From assembly GCA_964007475.1 (NCBI GenBank), contig OZ023273.1:57431834-57495833 (forward strand): a stretch of DNA of 64,000 bases. Reading direction: 5' to 3'. The translations under genes and the position numbers were made by a program. Under the pieces are notes generated by a model. It had not been told where the DNA came from. It ran no database searches and worked only from the letters and a program-made list of their open reading frames with translations. This stretch comes from Hybos culiciformis. Taxonomy: Eukaryota; Arthropoda; Insecta; Diptera; Hybotidae. Of this stretch, positions 1 through 21,866 are shown one piece after another (positions within the stretch are counted from its first letter, which is position 1; every line of letters begins with the position of its first letter).

Positions 1-1647
1 AATCAAATCTTTTCCGTACGTCTTTTCGCATTCTTGATTGCTAATCACTTTCACTTGAGCAAATAGTAGATCTTCTGAAAAATCCAACTCCTCATCACTT
101 GTGAAACCCCAACCTGATATTAAAGTATTTTTTCCCACGAACAAATCTTCAGCTTGTGCTCTCGTCATTAAAGGTATTGGCTTGATGTTATCAGAGAATA
201 CTAATGGTTTTGGTAATTTTATTAAAGATATATCGTTCTCTTGATTTTCTGGATTATAGTCTGGATGTCTGAACATTTCATCTGAAGCCATTGCTATTTT
301 TGGAATTTCTTTAATATTTGTGATACCGAACAGTATGTAAACCGATTTTAATCCTGCCGTACAGTGCGCAGCGGTCATAACATAATCCTCTGAAATAATG
401 GAACCTCCACAATAAACATCATCTTTATCATGTTTCCTTATTAACACTTGCCATGGAAATTGTCCACTAGATGCTTTGGTTCCTGATACAATTCTTGGAT
501 TTATTTTTCTGGTATCAAATAGGCTTGATCTCTGAAATATATAAGCAAATATTAAAATTTTTTTTTCGTAATTTTTTTTTTCCTTCAAAAATATAATTCA
601 CCAAATTTTATTACTTGAATTAACTTCAATTTTATTTTTTTTTGGTATTTCGGTATTTTGAGTAGGAAGACTGTTAATTTTATTTTAATATGAATGAAAA
701 TGTATAAACTTCAGCAAATTTAAAATTTAAACTTAATCGCAGAATCCAAACATAATACCGTGTGTTGAGAAATGAAACAACGTATGACATTTATACGTCA
801 TTACTTGACAATAGCACCATTCGATTCCTCGTACTCGATTTTATAAGTACAACTACTTTGCAATATTCTTAATGTTGATTAAAATGTGTTTTTTAGATGA
901 AAATTGTACGCTATTTGATATTTTTTCATACGTTTTTTTAAATTTTCAAATCTTTAAACTCAAATTACTCGAAACTATACTTTTCATTATACGTTGTTTC
1001 ATTTCTCAGCAGACGATACTTATAAAAAGACCCAAATTTAAAAATACTGATATTATTATCAAATTTTGATATTTATTGAGAAACAAATGTTATACAAAAT
1101 CTCCTTAAAAATAATTAAAATGAAAAATAAATATCTATTTTTAATACTTCTTAAATCTAGTTAAGACTCCATATAAACTAATAAATTATACGGATACCTT
1201 CAGGAGCACTATTTCCCGGCAAAATAACAAAAAAACAAAAAAAGATTTAGACATCAGTAGGAAAAATTCTGGAAATCTAGAAGTATCACAATTTTAAAGT
1301 TCGCATTTTAATTATATATCACTTTTCTTTGCTCAATTGTTGCCGTTCTGATTTTTAAAACTACTTAATTATTATTTTTATATTGTATGTAAAATTATTA
1401 AGTTATTATTTTTATATTGTCCGCTCGTTTTCTCTTGTATTATATTTCTACATTACTTCTGCTGAACTTTTTAACATAAACACTTTTTTTTTAATTCTAA
1501 AAATTGTGTTTTTTCACAAAAATGTATGAGACAAAAGTTGTGAAGCTATTACAAAATTCTAATCTAACGTATTTAAAAAAAACTTACACAATTTATCATT
1601 GAGATATAAATTGAAATAATTAAATTTAAATAAATGAATTTCATCAT
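1..1647 (-). CDS. Chymotrypsin-like serine protease 1, copy A (3' truncated by window edge)
   Basis: Two-exon S1-family protease read leftwards. The first exon, 1647-1588, encodes a 20-residue hydrophobic signal peptide starting MMKFIYL and ends at a GTAAGT donor. Exon 2 runs from 531, after a CAG acceptor, off the window at base 1. Visible parts are the PR|IVSG activation site, the TAAHC histidine and the ENDISLIKL aspartate. The catalytic serine and the last 76 or so residues are outside the window; the full-length twin is at 44652-46541, identical over the shared exon 2. The intron (532-1587) contains a small inverted-repeat element. Likely secreted zymogen; the substrate cannot be told. 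Confidence 0.85.
759..1015. repeat. Short element with ~27-bp terminal inverted repeats
   Basis: The left end reads CGTGTGTTGAGAAATGAAAC and the right end is its inverse with two differences. In the twin at 45645-45901 the two arms match perfectly over 27 bp. The element is 257 bp long, lies in the protease 1 intron, has no coding capacity, and shows no clear target duplication. It resembles an old MITE. Confidence 0.55.
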
Positions 1648-3563
1648 TTTAATTTATTTTTTCTTTCAAATTATTTAAAATATTTAAATAGGTGTTAAAC
1701 GACTGAAGTTCGAAAATTCAATAAACTTTAAACTATCCTTTTACGTCCATTAAATATAAAATTTCATAACTCAATAAAAATAAATTTCCCAAGATAATTT
1801 TTTGTTATTATCGATAATAATTCTATCTTAGCTACTAAAAAAGTACTCAGATTGTTTTTATTGTTATTATTATCAGTTGTTTAAAATGACAAGAAAAAAA
1901 AAAGCTTTGATAACATTTTGTCAATTAAATAAAATTTAATTTACTTTGAATCTGTTTCTCACATTTAAATTCTATTCTTAAACATACCAACTTAAAATAC
2001 CTAAGGTTTCTATTATTTTGCATATATGATAATTTTTAAAATATCTATTAATTTTTTTGGTGAAAATAGCAAGCATCCCAGATTTTCTCCATTGTGAAAC
2101 AAAAATTTGCTGGCATCATTAAACAAATTATTTATTTTTGAAAGCCCTAATACCAATAAACCGTAAACATCATAATTGTGTCCAGATTTAGCATATTTTT
2201 GTTGGGTTACTCTGTTTCATGTCGAAAAATCAAACCAATTTGGATTGTTGGGATGGAATGTCAAAATAATAGTTTATCAACTGGTTTGCTTAGCTTTCAT
2301 TTAAGCTATAGGATGAGATTACAAGAATTGTGGAGTAAACTCGCAGTTGGCAAAAAAGATATATTATTAACTAACATTCAAAAAAATTATATTTAAATGA
2401 AATTCTGAAATTTTTGATAGAGAATCTAAAATTTTTTCAAAATAAAATGCTGTTTTGTCTATATAATAAATTATATTTCATAATAAACTATAAATTAAAA
2501 CAGGAATCAATTTTATGTATTATATTATTCAAATTTCAATGCAAGTTCAGTTTGTTGTGTCCTTTTGACAAATTTCTATTCATATTCTTTCAACATTTTT
2601 CTTGAAATTAATTTTAATCTTTATTATATCAAGTGGTTAATACCTGCTTTTTTTTCTATTTATTTATATAGATACAAATGTTTTTATTTGTATTTTTTTT
2701 TTGTTCCGGTAAAGTTTGTATCCCATCTCAATTATGGAAAAGTAATAAATATTTTGCAGTAACTGACTTAAGTTATTAAATATTGATTGATAAGTTATTA
2801 AATATATATTGTACTGAAAATTGTTGCAATGACTGCCATATATAATTTCAATTATTTTCAAAATATCAATTAAACCTGTTCATAAGAATGGATCTAAAAC
2901 AGAAGTAAACAATTTTAGAACTATAACTAAATTATCAGTCCTCCCTAAGTTATTTTAGCTGGTTGAAATATTTAGTTGTGCACTGTAATTCTAAACTGAA
3001 CTTATTTAAACTCATTTAAATTTAATCATGAGCAAAGCAAATTCTAGAGCAGGTTTTGTCCGAAGATAGTCCAAAGAGTTCAATAATCCAGATCGCTATT
3101 ATATTGAGGAGGAAAATTAAGTTTGAAATTTCAATTGGCACTTAAAATCTATGTATTAAATTATGTTGGCGTAATTTATATTAATCACTTTTCCTAACTT
3201 TAAGCTTTTTAAAGTCTAATTTTTTTTCACTTAACTTTTTTACCAAGTTTAAAGAACTCTCTTTCATCATTTAAAATTTGGAAGAAATATTATTTTAATA
3301 TTGATAAAATACTGCTAACTTTTCAGCAAACAATCTTTTTCAAATCCTTACTAACATTGATAACAGGAAATGATAATGTGATAAAATATGTATAAAAAAT
3401 TTAACAAGTAGTATTCAATTCAATCAAGCAGGAATTGTAAATTTAAGATTATAATCTTCTTATCGCAATTAGTTTTATTTATTTTCGAAATATTTAAAAA
3501 TGCTTTAGAAGTTTTAGTTGAAATAAACTTTAATTGCCATTTTATTTATTATTTTATTTTTAG
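1648..3563. other. Remains of RPC1 pseudogene intron 5, no gene seen
   Basis: AT-rich sequence between the protease 1 signal exon and the pseudogene exon 6. Parts align with 13109-14321 of the functional RPC1 intron, for example the stretch around TTTCCCAAGATAATTTTTT, which shows that it is a duplicated intron. Short ORFs here have no recognisable domain. Confidence 0.6.
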
Positions 3564-4046
3564 GCATCATATTTTATGATAAATTTTGGATTTTCGATTA
3601 TTAGAAGGAAAACAAAAGTTACTTGATAAAGGATGTGCAAAATGTGATTAATAAATTATGGAAATGAAAATAGGTGTATTGCAATGCTATGTTATCAGAA
3701 TTGTTAGTTATTAGAGGACAAGACACAAAAATTTGTTTCAGAGAACTTCATCCGAAAAACATTGCGTTAATTATAGTCGAAGGGATCAAATATTAACATT
3801 TCAAAAATGATAGCATGCGTTGGACAACAAGCGATTAATGGGAAACAAGTTCCAAATGATTTTGAAGATATGGAAGTAAAAAACACACTCTTAGATTTAT
3901 CGAGACAATTTAATCATTTAAAGCAGTTTTCCTTTTTCGAAACGAGAATTTACAAAAAAATAGTGAAATAAAAAGCATAATGGACAAAATATTACTTACT
4001 CGAAAATGAATTTGAAGGGGCTCGAGAAGAGCTCAAAAAAGAATGA
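3564..4046 (+). pseudogene. RPC1 pseudogene, fused remnant of exons 6 and 7 (copy A)
   Basis: Aligns with RPC1 exons 6 and 7 (14322-14739, 14812-15247) but carries many stops and frameshifts. The end of exon 6 is joined directly to the middle of exon 7 by a deletion that removed the intron and the conserved [15 protein letters not shown] segment. Its 5' side still has a TTTTTAG acceptor-like sequence. Downstream, weak similarity to RPC1 intron 7 continues to about 4200. It is the 3' part of the decayed RPC1 copy whose exons 1-5 are seen for the other duplicate at 41519-43953. Exons 8-11 were not found. Confidence 0.85.
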
Positions 4047-5146
4047 AAGTTTCATAAATAATAAAAAAAAATATATTTTTAAATGTTTCAAGTACAGATG
4101 GAAGTATAGATGGAAAAATTGCATGTGCTTACGGGGCATCGAATACAGTACAACAAACATCTTCCCCGATTTCAGATTAAACCTTAAAGATGAGCGCTGA
4201 ACCAATTTTACTTTCATTGTGTTGGTTAGATTGTGAAATTGAGAATGAATTCAACTTGGATTTATTATTTTCTTTGGATAATGATTTTTATTTTATTCTT
4301 TATTCGTAGTTCAGATCTAACTCAATATAAAATAATATAGGTGTACAACGTTATTTACCATAATAATATGTAATTGATACTAGATTGTATGAAAAATTTA
4401 ATATTAAACAAAAATAACACATGTACATCAGAAGCTATGCTTAGTCAGTGAAGAATAATAATATTAGAGTGATTTTACCCCAATACAATAAAAAAGAAAA
4501 TTACGTAAGTTTAACAATAAATTGTGTTTTTTAATTGGTTACTCCAATTTTCAGAACTTTAAAAAGAAGCAATTTATAATAAGGATCGGAAAACAAAAAA
4601 AAATTTTTTTTTTCTTTTTGATTATTATAACATAGGCTTAATGCAGGTGTTATTGAATTTAAAAATGTCGAAAAATGTAACATTTAGAATAGAATATAAT
4701 ATAGGTATAATTATTTTTTAGTAACAAAATCCACCCAATTAAAATAACTAAATAAACAATAAAAACAAGTCAATATTTGCAACATATTATGTTGATTTAA
4801 ATATTGTAAGCAAATAAAACCATACAATTTACAATTTATTTGATTTAAACAAATAAAACAAAAATGCCATACAACAATTTTATTTTATATAAAGTTTATT
4901 AATCTGTAATTCTCTATAGGTACCTAGATTCCAAAATAAACTAAAAATCACCAGGATCAGAAAATCTCAATTTTTCGTTTTCCCCACAGGGCTTTCTAGT
5001 AATTGCTTGATTTCAAGTTAAAATGGTTCTATGAAATCTTACCGCAAGTAATTGAGCGTTCCGAGTAGAGTTGCTCTTGAAGGAATGTGGAGATTTATTC
5101 TAATTATTAATTCGGGACAAACCAACTCCTGTAAGAATTTCAAAAC
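4047..5146. other. Intergenic, no gene seen
   Basis: AT-rich spacer between the pseudogene tail and a hAT-type MITE. The first 150 bases retain traces of RPC1 intron 7; the rest shows no codable conserved segment. Confidence 0.5.
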
Positions 5147-5692
5147 CAGGGCTGCCAGATGGAATGAATGAAATTTCCTCAAATTTTCAAGAAATTTCCC
5201 CAAAATACTTTTTTAAAAAAATTCCTCAAATTTTTTTTTATATTTTGTGTACTAAAATTTTTTTTTGCCCTAAATTAGAAAAAAAAAAAAATTGTATAAC
5301 GGCTTTACTGACTTCAGTTTTTCCCCAAAAACAGCTTAATTTTGCAAGATTTCCTCAAATTTTTAATGTGTTCAGATTTTATGCGGTACTTATATGTTGT
5401 AAATCAAAAAGTTTAGTTCCATTCCAACAATATATTTTGAGCTCAACGTACGTAGAAGTAAATGGTAATGATATAAATTTCTTAAAATCATTAGGGTGAA
5501 AAAAATTTACGAGTCTGAATTTTTAAATATTATTGATTGCCAACGTTAGCACAATATTTCTGAATTTCTTCAAATTTTCCTCAGAAAAAAATATTTTCCT
5601 CAAATTTTTCCCCACGTTTTTTTTAACTTTTTTCCCCCGAAATTAAAAATTTCCTCAGTTTGGAGAAAAAATTCTCCAATCTGGCAGCCCTG
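5147..5692. mobile_element. hAT-type MITE with 8-bp target duplication (copy A)
   Basis: Starts CAGGGCTGCCAGAT and ends with its inverse ATCTGGCAGCCCTG. It is flanked on both sides by the perfect 8-bp duplication TTCAAAAC (5139-5146 and 5693-5700). The CAGGG terminus and 8-bp duplication are the signature of hAT transposons. The 546-bp body is T-rich and has no transposase, so it is non-autonomous. It occurs at the same site in copy B (50036-50578) and therefore predates the split of the copies. Confidence 0.88.
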
Positions 5693-6149
5693 TTCAAAAC
5701 TTAATTTGAAATATATAATAACAAAGTTCGATTAAAGGCTAATTCTAAATATTCTAATGACGCTAAAGTCACACGTTCTCTGTTACTTTGGAGTGTATGT
5801 ATCTCAGTATCTAGAATAGAAGTAGTTCAGAGAATTCTCAGTTTTTTGCAATTAAGGAGCTAGGTACTCAGAACAGGGTTATGTTTATTGTTTATACTTA
5901 TACTGAAACTTGAAAGGCTTAGTTTTCTTAATTTATACACGTTGAAAAAACGGAACTTTCTGATGTTTTCATTTTCAGCTATAACATGGTTCCATCATCT
6001 GTCCTTACCTACCTTAAAAGAATTAAATTTCGCACTGTTTCACACTCTTAGAAAATTTGATTTGTTTACAGTTGAAATTCGTAGGACGAGAGCCATCAAC
6101 CATTTATGTGGGAATTGCGAAAGCACATGATTTTTTACTTATATTTTTC
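5693..6149. other. Intergenic, no gene seen
   Basis: Spacer between two MITEs. An 80-codon ORF at 5888-6130 has no recognisable domain and no splice context. Confidence 0.4.
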
Positions 6150-6152
6150 TTA

Positions 6153-6978
6153 GAGTCTGTTCACTTATTAAACGATTGAAAAAAAAGAAATCTCCCTTTT
6201 CTGTAAAACAAATGTCACAATTTATAAATTGAGGACGTAATTTTCTGCATTCTGTATAATCTGCTAAAATCAACTACTTATAAAATAATATTTGGCCGAC
6301 TGAAATCAAATACTTATAATAATACGTGACCGACCGAATTTTCTTACCCATTTTTGCCGCTTTTTTCTTCTCTATACAATTTTAGTTTTTGAATTCACTT
6401 AAAAGTAGACCTACAAATTTAGTTTGTTATGGGAAATTTAAAATTTCCCTTTGCAGAATTTAAAAAAGTAAAATTGAATTTGTGAACGGCTTTAGGACAA
6501 AATTATTTCATTTTTTTAAATAACAGCAGTAAAATCGTGTCGTTCACAAATTAAAAAATCTGGAATATTAAATCCGATTTCAATTTTTTCAATAATCACT
6601 AATAAGTGAAAAGACTCTTAGTTTTAGCTTTTTGAATTTTCGATGTCAAAAAAGATCTTCGAAATTCGAAAAAACAGTCTAAAATTGCTCCTTAAAAAAG
6701 GTTTCTTTAAATGAAAAAAATGTAAAATTAGAGAAAACTGGGAAAAGTAGAAAAAAGTTTCTTTTTAAATTAATGAAATTTTGAATTGATAAAAAATGAA
6801 AATTACTTATATGTACGCTAAGGAACTACGTTCCAAACTGGTGTCCCATGACAGCTCTTTTGTTTTTTCATTTTTTTTAAATAACAGCAGTAAAATCGTG
6901 TCGTTTACAAATTAAAAAATCTGGAATATTAAATCCGATTTTAATTTTTTCAATAATCACTAATAAGTGAACAGACTC
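6153..6978. mobile_element. MITE with TTA target duplication, present only in copy A
   Basis: Ends are the perfect inverted pair GAGTCTGTTCACTTATTA and TAATAAGTGAACAGACTC. TTA lies immediately outside each end (6150-6152, 6979-6981), while copy B at about 51040 has one uninterrupted TTA and no element. A 3-bp TTA duplication suggests PIF/Harbinger. The element is composite: its last ~113 bp (6868-6981) repeat 6508-6620, where an inner right end reading AAGACTC is also followed by TTA. No transposase ORF. Confidence 0.88.
6508..6620 (+). repeat. Internal direct repeat inside the TTA MITE
   Basis: About 113 bp, starting near AATAACAGCAGTAAAATCG and ending in the TIR plus TTA, repeated at 6868-6981 with a few substitutions. 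This looks like a duplicated right terminus, so one left end could in principle pair with either right end. Confidence 0.75.
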
Positions 6979-7242
6979 TTAGTTTCTAATTTTAATAATT
7001 AGTGATGCCATAATGGGGTTTTTTCTTAAAATTTGTCAAATTTTCCCATCTTGGGTACAAAAATTATAAACATAACATTTCTGTGCTGGAGAAATCTCAA
7101 GAAATTGCCAATGTTTTTTATTTGGGCATTTTGCAACCCCGGTTTTATTTTGACTTTTATTTTGTTTAAATTTTTTTGTTCTTTGACAGTAATGGATGAT
7201 ATTTCAAAATTTTGAATTGCATCAAATACACAAAAACAAAAC

Positions 7243-7591
7243 GGGGGTTGGACATTTATCCGCGGGACATTTGTCCGCGATTTGTTTTTGTATCGCGGAC
7301 ATAAAAATGACATTTGTCCGCGATTCGAAATGTCTTTTGTCCGCCGCGGACAAATGACATTTTCCAAAATGTCATTTGTCCGCGATAAAAATTAATCGCG
7401 GACAAATGACATTTTGCAAAATGACATTTGTCCGCTAAAAATTCGAAAAATCAATCGCGGACAAATGACATTTTGCAAAATATCATTTGTCCGCTAATTT
7501 TGAGACATTTGTCCGCGGCGGACAAATGTCATTTTACAATCGCGGACAAATGACATTTTGCAAATGTCCCGCGGACATATGTCACGGCGCC
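7243..7591. mobile_element. Palindrome-array non-autonomous element upstream of RPC1 (copy A)
   Basis: About 349 bp built almost entirely from GCGGACAAATG/CATTTGTCCGC arms around a CATTTTGCAAAATG palindromic core. Ends are imperfect inverted repeats: left GGGGGTTGGACATTTATCCG, right (inverted) GGCGCCGTGACATATGTCCG. It is flanked by an 8-bp duplication AACAAAAC (7235-7242 and 7592-7599), which indicates transposition. It ends about 325 bp before the RPC1 start codon. ORFs crossing it are by-products of the palindromes. A larger relative lies at 39871-40952. Confidence 0.8.
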
Positions 7592-7699
7592 AACAAAACA
7601 TTCAAAACAACAAAATACATTACGAATTTAAAAAAATTCACAATTTCTAATTCTTTTATGGTGAAGCCCCTAATGTATAATTAACAATATCAAAAATTT

Positions 7700-7917
7700 T
7701 AACATTAAACACCACTAATATTTAGTCGGCTTACAAGTCCACGGCAGCGACATTTCACAAGGAGGCTAATCGCTAGCAGCGTATCCGTTGTGGCATTGTC
7801 GATTCAATTCTGCTCAGTGCTGCTGATTAAAAAATAAATAATAATAATTCTTTTAACATTCTTCCTGCTTTCTCAAACAATAATAATAAAATAAAAATTA
7901 AATCAAATATTTGAAAA
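7700..7917 (+). promoter_or_regulatory. Putative RPC1 promoter/5' UTR region (copy A)
   Basis: This interval is recognisably conserved at 41250-41518 in front of the decayed RPC1 copy, most clearly around GTCGGCTTACAAGTC and TTTGAAAAATG at the start codon. Conservation in a duplicate fits a shared 5' UTR/promoter but would also follow from simple common descent. No TATA box or other defined motif was recognised. Confidence 0.35.
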
Positions 7918-18106
<10,189 letters not shown>

Positions 18107-18271
18107 AATTGAAAAAAAAACATGTTTATTTCATATCTAAACTTAAAGCTTAAGTTATTATTGTAAATACCAAGTTACTATTGTAAATACCAAGTTGTTA
18201 TTTTTACGTTATATAACATAACGTTAACGTACAATTTGTAGATATGCTTTTAATATATACTTTTAAAAATT

Positions 18272-18277
18272 AATAAA
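18272..18277 (+). terminator. Poly(A) signal AATAAA of RPC1 (copy A)
   Basis: AATAAA lies about 165 bp after the RPC1 stop codon. The intervening UTR has a 20-bp tandem duplication (TTACTATTGTAAATACCAAG, near 18155-18200). Confidence 0.6.
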
Positions 18278-20506
18278 GAAAATATTAATGTATTTTATGA
18301 TTTATAATATTAGTCAATGCAATTTTTTTTAAAATATATCTTCATATAGTTTCCATCTCACCCTATACAGTCTCAATTACAAATAGCAATCATGGTGCTT
18401 CCTAATAATAGAAAGAGGATGATATAATATATGTTTATTATTAAAACTCTAACAAAAGAGTTGCCAACGATCTGCTATTCAACCGAGAACTAATTTGAGA
18501 AATTCTTTCCAGTGATTTCGCAAATAAAGATTTCGAATTTTTTTTCATAATTGAGTTAACTTTAAACCGTACTGGCAGATTGATGAGTTCGTTCTAATAA
18601 ATTAAAATAAATTATTTTTATTGAGATCCGAATCTTCAAATTGAATATTATTGCGAAGGGAACTCACTGATATTATTTCAATAAACTTCCCGATTTAATA
18701 AAAGTGTACACTGGTACTGAAAAGAGTAGAATTAAATCAGTTGCAGTATGAAGTTAAAAAAATAACGTTTAACTGCACCCTATTACTAACTACTTCTAGA
18801 TACCTGCGTATACAAAAATTACAATTAAAATATTTTTTACTGAAGGGTTGGTTTAAAAAAAAAAAAAACCTGCTTTAAAAATGACCAGTTTGTGAATTTC
18901 TTAAAAATTAAAAAAATCTTCGGATTACATAGTTATTTATTTTTAGAGTTTAGTGCATAAATTATTTAATTTTTTTTTTTTTGTAAAAGATATGAAAAGT
19001 CCTTCTGTTTGATTAATTTTTATTAATAATATCCAACACTATACTTATTTATACCTATATAAAATTTGAACTATTATCTCGTGCTTGACCACTTCTTTAA
19101 ATTTCAGGTCAAAATGAAAAATATTATTTTAATTCATTTCTAACATAAGAATCACAGTTAAATTTGAAATTAACCTTTTTTCTCGGACAATAAAAATGTT
19201 AAAAAAAACGGCGCTCCGATTGGATACAATTTAATTTTTGTAAACTTTATTATTGTTACCTACAATGTTAAGATCATTGTAAAAAGTATAGAAGGTAAGA
19301 ATAATAGTTGTTTTTTCTAATGACAAGAGTTTATTTCGCTATTAACACTATAGGAAAGGTATATTTACTTCATATTTAGAATCATGTTCAGAATTTCGAA
19401 CTCCTGTAGCCTGGCAAAGAGTATAGTAATTAAGATATAGGTTGAATGCTCTTCTTTTAACGTATTAGTAGCTACATAAGGAATTATCATTTATTTTAAT
19501 AAAATGTATTAATTACATTTTGAAAACCATAAGTCATTTATAATAAGTCATTTATAAAAATATTTTGAAAGATATGATGTTGGTTAACATTATAATAATA
19601 TCCCAACATTAGGCTTGATTAGGATAGAACTCCGATTGCGCCAATTTTTTGAAAAATATGATAAACGAATTTTATGTCAGGTTCACATTTTTGTTAATTA
19701 CCTTAGAACCCCAATTCAATAGTTTGGTTTTTATAATTTTTTATTAAATGTATTGAACAATATTTTTTCAATTTACTTATTATTAGATAAAGTTACCATA
19801 TTTTTATATTAAAAAAAAAAATTGTTAATAATAAAAAAAAAACGCACATAATATATTTACATATTTCTTACAAAAAAAGTATTTATTTTTAATTTCAATG
19901 GGACAAAAAATTTTATGTATATATGCGTTAATCAAAAGGATGACCCCTTTTATTTATGAATTTTTATTTATTTTTTTTAATAGCAATCTTCCTTTCTTAC
20001 AAAAATAGATGAATTTCAAAAAGAAATCTTAGAACTGACCACTGGTCAATCAATTAAGCAACAAAAAAAAATTGTTACATTTTATATGATTTTTCCTTAA
20101 AGAAATCAAAGGTTCAAACAGGACATTCTTGTCATTGGTCTTGAATTTATGGGGTTGTGAACTTTGCCATTTAGTTTTTTTTTTAAAAAAAGGGTCAGTA
20201 GTAATTTCAGGTCAAAAATATACGGAATTAAATAATTTTTGATATTAAAGACATTTTATTAATTTTGATGTTTTTTTTATATGATTTTATTTCTATTCTG
20301 ATTTCCAAGTGTTAAGAGTTTCTGAAAAGTGCTCGAGCGGAAGAACTCAAAAACTGCTACGATTAGAATACTACAAGGCGACAAATAAAGTTATTTTTTG
20401 GAGGACGTCAATACTGAAACATAGAATGAAATATTCGAGTACTGGACATCCAGCATTAAGTCAAATCATATCTTGTTACATTTAATTAAGACATTATGTT
20501 TGGTTT
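18278..20506. other. Intergenic, no gene seen
   Basis: AT-rich spacer with homopolymer runs between RPC1 and the repeat block upstream of the MFSD8-like gene. No ORF with a recognisable domain and no tRNA-like B box was noticed. Confidence 0.5.
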
Positions 20507-21060
20507 CCCAATATACCATCGCGCCAGTTCGCAAAGAAATGTCAAGTATTTGTACTGGCATGGGCGTCGATTACTGAACCGGCCTACAAGTTCACTCATA
20601 GTTAACATATTTTTGGCACACCGGCTTAAAATATGCCTCCGACTTGTTTGTTAGTTTTGAAACTAACCTGAACACCAATAAACAGGAGTTTGTCCCGGCC
20701 GCCAGTTTTAAGGTCAGCTGAAAAGACCAATTTAAATTACCGACTTTTGTGTCGGATATTGAACTATGTTCTAAGTCGAAACAAATATTTGACCTTGCAG
20801 TCTATCTTATTTTTGAGTGTAAGCGACTTATTACGGTAATCTTTCTCTTCAAACAGTTACTGGTTGTACATAAATGTCAGTTTACGTAAAGCTGACAGCA
20901 GCGTGAGTTATTTTTGTACAAATAACTATTATAAATTGCTTATTATATGTTGCTAAATCAAAGGAAATTGCAAGGCGTACATAAGCGCCAGTTTACGTAA
21001 AGCTGACAACAGCGTCAATTATTTGTTGCTTTGTTGACTTTGTTGATAAGTTGACATTTA
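20507..21060 (+). repeat. Repeat block beginning CCCAATATACCA, left flank of the MFSD8 locus
   Basis: Less AT-rich than its surroundings. It contains two direct copies of a ~48-bp motif with the near-palindrome CAGTTTACGTAAAGCTG (about 20865-20912 and 20977-21024). The opening 12-mer recurs inverted as TGGTATATTGGG at 27887-27898, and both blocks share a GTTAGTT-GAAACTAAC-type motif. This suggests two inverted copies, or the two ends, of one repeat family. Confidence 0.45.
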
Positions 21061-21499
21061 TAATTTCATTATATTTTGAAAAACAAGCACGTGATGGAAA
21101 AAATTTAAACAACAATAAAATAAAATAAATAAAAAATAAAAAAAAGGTAAGTTTATTTTATTTTATTTATATTTTTTATTTTTTTTTTTTTTAAATTATT
21201 AAAGCAAAAAGAGTTAAAAAAACAAAAAAACATAATAATAAAGAAAAGAATTCTACATAGGATATTAAAAGAAAATGGACAAATTTTTCGTTTTTCAAGG
21301 ATAAAAATTTGAATGAAAACAAACTTTTTCAAATTATAATAATTTTTTTTTTGGTTTTAAATATTATTATAATTTATAATAATAATAATAAAAAAATATA
21401 CATAAGCAAACCCCATGGTAAATTTTCGGATATAAAAATTAAATTTAAACTTACACTTTTTATTTAATTTTTTTTTTAGATAAACAGTAGAGCCGTCTT

Positions 21500-21790
21500 T
21501 TGAAGAATTTCCGGGAATTCCTTGTTGTGGTGGTCGGCATAACTACAGTTTCCTTGAACCTCTCAGAATCGGCTGAAATTTGGACGGGGGGCAGAGGTGG
21601 TGCCAAACTCCCAAAACTGAAATCAGTTCTTGAGACAAAGGCCCCGTTTCGGAGATAGGGGCCTCCAAAGTTTTCATACATTTTAGTATGAAAATTTTTT
21701 TTGAGCCTGATTTGCCCTATTTTTGGGTAGGTAATAGAGGTGGTCCCTAAAATGTTAAATCCGAGACAGTTGGTGTTAGGTACCAAACCT
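21500..21790. repeat. Dispersed repeat related to 40343-40460
   Basis: GC-richer patch with CTCAGAATCGGCTGAAATTTGG followed by a G-rich run and CATACATTTTAGTATG. A recognisable relative is inserted in the palindromic element at 40343-40460. A 108-codon minus-strand ORF over it looks like repeat-derived translation rather than a gene. It sits about 80 bp before the first MFSD8-like exon. Confidence 0.5.
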
Positions 21791-21866
21791 GCCTATACCA
21801 ATTTTAATTTTCTTTTGTTAAACTTTTAGTATCAACAACTGACATTTTTCTTAACATTTGCCACAG

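Noticed and set aside
2178..2396. 72-codon ORF (and twin 47072-47290)
   Set aside because: It lies inside the decayed RPC1 intron, has no domain or splice context, and is preserved only because the two blocks are nearly identical.
5164..5499. 111-codon ORF
   Set aside because: Lies wholly inside the hAT-type MITE and is broken in copy B.
5888..6130. 80-codon ORF (and twin 50774-51016)
   Set aside because: No recognisable family, composition of translated AT-rich DNA, no supporting signals.
7026..7684. ORFs on both strands rich in DKCP, RGQM or TFVRG (also at 39695-40337, 40799-41062 and 51056-51747)
   Set aside because: They are translations of the palindromic repeat units; the same DNA yields similar ORFs on both strands and there is no splice or start context.
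21460..21786. 108-codon minus-strand ORF
   Set aside because: Overlaps a dispersed repeat with a relative at 40343-40460; no start or splice support.
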